A stretch of 64,000 bases of DNA, taken from assembly GCF_937425535.1 (NCBI RefSeq), contig NZ_OW485601.1:177001-241000 (forward strand). Reading direction: 5' to 3'. This document shows, one piece after another, positions 62,142-64,000 of the stretch (its first letter is position 1; each line of letters opens with the position of its first letter). Position numbers and translations under genes: made by a program. The DNA is from Rhodovastum atsumiense. Its GTDB lineage: Bacteria; Pseudomonadota; Alphaproteobacteria; Acetobacterales; Acetobacteraceae. The notes below the pieces were generated by a model. That model saw only the letters and a list, made by a program, of their open reading frames with translations. It did not search any database and was not told the DNA's origin.

Positions 62142-63218
62142 TCAGGAAAGCAGATCGACCGTCACGCGTTCGGCGAAGCGTGCGGGGTCGGTCCCCGGCT
62201 TGATCACCGCCACTTGCTTCAGTTCGCTGGCATAGAGGGCGATTTCGTGCCGCAGATCGGCGTTCAATGGGGCGTGGGCATGGGTTTGGCTGCGCAGCAT
62301 CGCCGCCAGTTGCTCCGGCCGTGCCTTGGCATAGGGCGCGAACACGGCGGCTGCGGCGTCGGGATTGGCGACCACCCAGGCCTGCGCATCCAGCAGCGCC
62401 TGCACCAGTGCCACCGCCGTCTCACGTTCCTGGCGGATCAGGCTGCCACGCACGCCCAGGATGCAGCAGACTCGATTCTGGTAAGCGCCGGAAAGATTGG
62501 TGGCCAGTTCCACCAGCCCGTCCCGCTCACGGGCAAGCCAGCCGAGCGGATCCCCCAGGCTGAAGGCCTGGATCTCGTTCTTCTGCAAGGCCACCGGCAG
62601 AATGTCGGCGGAGAATACGCGCCACTCCACCTCGCGCGCCGGATCGATACCGGCCTGCTGCAGCAGGATCGCGAAGAAGTTGCGATCCGGGGCGGTCAGA
62701 TCGGAAACGCCGATGGTCTTGCCGCGAAGGTCGGCCAGGCGCGCGATCCCGTTGCCGGGACGGGTGAACAGGCGCAGGCACCCGCCGTGGATGCCGGAGG
62801 CGATCTTCACGTCGAAGCCGCTCTCCAGCGGCTTGAGCCAGCGCAGGGCCATGCCGACGCCGGCATCGGCCTTGCCGGTGGCGATCGCCTCCAGCAATTG
62901 ATCGGTGGAGCCGCCGAAATTGACCATTTCCACATCAAGGTTGTGCCGGGTGAAGAAGCCCTTCTCCCTGGCGACCGGCACGCCGACCGTGCAGATGGCG
63001 TTGGCATTCCAGGTCAGCTTCAGGGAGCGTGGCTGCGGCAGGACCACGGGCGCCGTGACGGCGGCGCGGCAGATATCCGGGTTGGGCAGACCGGATGGCA
63101 AGACCGGGTAACGGCTGCTCGCCAGAACGCGGCCACCGGGGACGACCATCGGAACTGCCGCGGCAGCCAGGGCGGCCCGTAACAAGGCACGGCGGCCGGA
63201 ATGACGGTGAGGCATCAA
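62142..63218 (-). CDS. NitT/TauT-type ABC substrate-binding protein 2, Cys/His conserved
   Basis: The 358-residue paralogue of the 58904-60061 protein has a twin-arginine-like signal (SGRRALLRAALAAAAVPMVV). It keeps Cys50, Cys76, Cys147, Cys251-Cys252 and QTHAHAP (311-317) at the same relative spacing. Two binding proteins for one permease/ATPase pair suggest two related ligands or two affinities. It is the first gene of the uptake operon. Confidence 0.85.
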   Translation of the reverse strand: MMPHRHSGRRALLRAALAAAAVPMVVPGGRVLASSRYPVLPSGLPNPDICRAAVTAPVVLPQPRSLKLTWNANAICTVGVPVAREKGFFTRHNLDVEMVNFGGSTDQLLEAIATGKADAGVGMALRWLKPLESGFDVKIASGIHGGCLRLFTRPGNGIARLADLRGKTIGVSDLTAPDRNFFAILLQQAGIDPAREVEWRVFSADILPVALQKNEIQAFSLGDPLGWLARERDGLVELATNLSGAYQNRVCCILGVRGSLIRQERETAVALVQALLDAQAWVVANPDAAAAVFAPYAKARPEQLAAMLRSQTHAHAPLNADLRHEIALYASELKQVAVIKPGTDPARFAERVTVDLLS

Positions 63219-63617
63219 ACCCCTCTTGCTCGTTTATCGACGTCGGGAAAGCCGGCCGTGGCGAACGACCGGCCTGGGTGCGCAACCTGCCCGGGACACC
63301 GTGATGCCCAGGCCATGAATTGCTGTTGTGAAGGTGGGCCGGCGAATCGTCAGGGAGAGCGGTTCCGCCGACACTGACAGCAGATGGACACGCTGAGAGG
63401 CATGGCACCGCCACGCCCCGAATCCGGCACGGACGCGTTGGTGCGAATGGCGATTGCACGATACGGCATGAACCCGGGGTTCTCCGAACAGGCCTCGAAA
63501 CCGACTCAGCTACGGAAATGATTCCACGTACCGCTACTGTAAGTCAACGATTAAACTTGATTCCGTAGTGTCTTGGCTGGCCAGCCAAGGCTTTTTCCGC
63601 CTTCTGGCCAGACCGGC
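63219..63617. promoter_or_regulatory. Upstream region of the uptake operon with a + strand hairpin
   Basis: The 399-base region holds the promoter of binding protein 2 and no supported gene. CTTGGCT-GGCC-AGCCAAG (63572-63589) followed by GCTTTTT has the form of a + strand terminator, though no + strand gene precedes it. A short untranslated RNA is possible. Confidence 0.4.
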
Positions 63618-63646
63618 AAAAAAAAAGGCGGAGCCGAAGCGCCGCC
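63618..63646 (-). terminator. Strong intrinsic terminator
   Basis: On the minus strand, GGCGGCGCTTCGGCTCCGCC forms a stem with a TTCG tetraloop (63646-63627) followed by nine T residues (63626-63618). It ends the methyltransferase transcript. Confidence 0.92.
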
Positions 63647-63667
63647 AAGTTTTGAGAGAGGAAACGC

Positions 63668-63757
63668 TCAGTTACACCGCACCGGTGTGATCTTCGCCGT
63701 CACACCATAGGCAGCATCCACCCGCTTGGCAAGCAGATTATCTTTATGCACGTCCAT
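63668..63757 (-). CDS. Possible 29-residue small protein
   Basis: A frame MDVHKDNLLAKRVDAAYG... ends VRCN, with TGA 22 bases before the terminator. It has balanced composition unlike chance frames in this GC-rich DNA. It lies 29 bases after the methyltransferase stop, probably on the same transcript. The ribosome site is weak (GGTGG about 18 bases upstream). No family recognised; a modified-peptide precursor is one speculation. Confidence 0.35.
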   Translation of the reverse strand: MDVHKDNLLAKRVDAAYGVTAKITPVRCN

Positions 63758-63786
63758 AATATGTATTTTTGCCACCGGCGCCCGGC

Positions 63787-64000
63787 TCAGGCCTGAGCCG
63801 GGGCGCCATCTGCGGACGGCGTGTGGGCAATGGCCACCACCCGGGCGCCCCCCAGCACGATTCCCTCGTCCGTACGCCCACGGTCGAGTTCCTCCACGAT
63901 GGCCTGCCTGGCCTGCTCGCGGATCTGCACGGGAAGATGCCCGAGGAAATTGCCGAACGAGCTGGCTTCGGAGAAACGCACCGCCGCATCGCCATCGGGA
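63787..64000 (-). CDS. SAM-dependent methyltransferase, C-terminal end only
   Basis: The frame is open to the window edge and shows the last 71 residues. AVRFSEASSFGNFLGHLP followed by EELDRGRTDEGIVLGGARVV resembles the tail of class I methyltransferases (FGNFLGHLPP...). The N-terminal SAM-binding part lies outside, so specificity cannot be given. Confidence 0.6.
   Translation of the reverse strand, partial: PDGDAAVRFSEASSFGNFLGHLPVQIREQARQAIVEELDRGRTDEGIVLGGARVVAIAHTPSADGAPAQA

Noticed and set aside
1-64000. Prophage, integrative element or transposon
   Set aside because: No integrase, transposase, recombinase or att-like direct repeat pair was found.

Overview
The window looks like a chromosomal segment of a high-GC alphaproteobacterium, most likely Rhodospirillales/Acetobacteraceae-like. 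This is inferred from the strong GC bias, an ImuA-ImuB-DnaE2 mutasome preceded by a GTTC-N7-GTTC LexA box, and intergenic GGGGC-TTT-GCCCC hairpins. No rRNA, tRNA, CRISPR array, integrase or transposase was seen.

Layout. 1-5653: the end of a LeuD-like gene, a divergent IclR regulator with a near-perfect operator, then a catabolic run (HpaI-type aldolase, MHS-family transporter, DhaK, DhaL). 5763-10205: a sugar PTS made of a membrane EIICB protein and an EIIA-HPr-EI fusion. 10569-18338: a nucleotide-sugar/surface-glycan cluster (B12-type radical SAM protein, SDR epimerase, DUF4910 protein, PIG-L deacetylase, RfbF-like cytidylyltransferase, C-methyltransferase, RmlC-like epimerase). 18342-21724: a four-gene operon (ABC-type ATPase, HypB/CobW-like GTPase, NifS-type desulfurase, 4Fe-4S protein) that reads as a metal-cluster maturation unit. 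21983-27506: the SOS mutasome. 27709-28917: a Cys/Met-metabolism PLP enzyme.

28996-34530 (module A), 49461-52770 (module B) and 54564-58870 (module C) are the notable part. They are three paralogous sets of the 2-hydroxyacyl-CoA dehydratase / benzoyl-CoA reductase / double-cubane-cluster protein superfamily with their ASKHA ATPase activators. In A and B the ATPase is fused to one catalytic-type subunit; in C the same two parts are separate genes. No CoA ligase, CoA transferase or acyl-CoA enzyme lies near them. They sit instead with an unusual radical SAM protein, a ModD-like protein, SsuD, a Cys/Met PLP enzyme and a NitT/TauT-type ABC importer (58904-63218) with two Cys/His-conserved binding proteins. 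I infer an ATP-driven low-potential reductase system for a small imported compound, possibly organosulfur, with its own cluster maturation genes. The substrate is unknown.

Between the modules lie an oxidoreductase operon of the HcnABC/opine-oxidase type (35880-39763) facing a peptide/opine-type ABC importer (39966-44945), a Zn/Cd P-type ATPase with its MerR regulator (45047-47955), and SsuD (48021-49184). The window ends inside a methyltransferase gene followed by a 29-codon frame and a strong intrinsic terminator.
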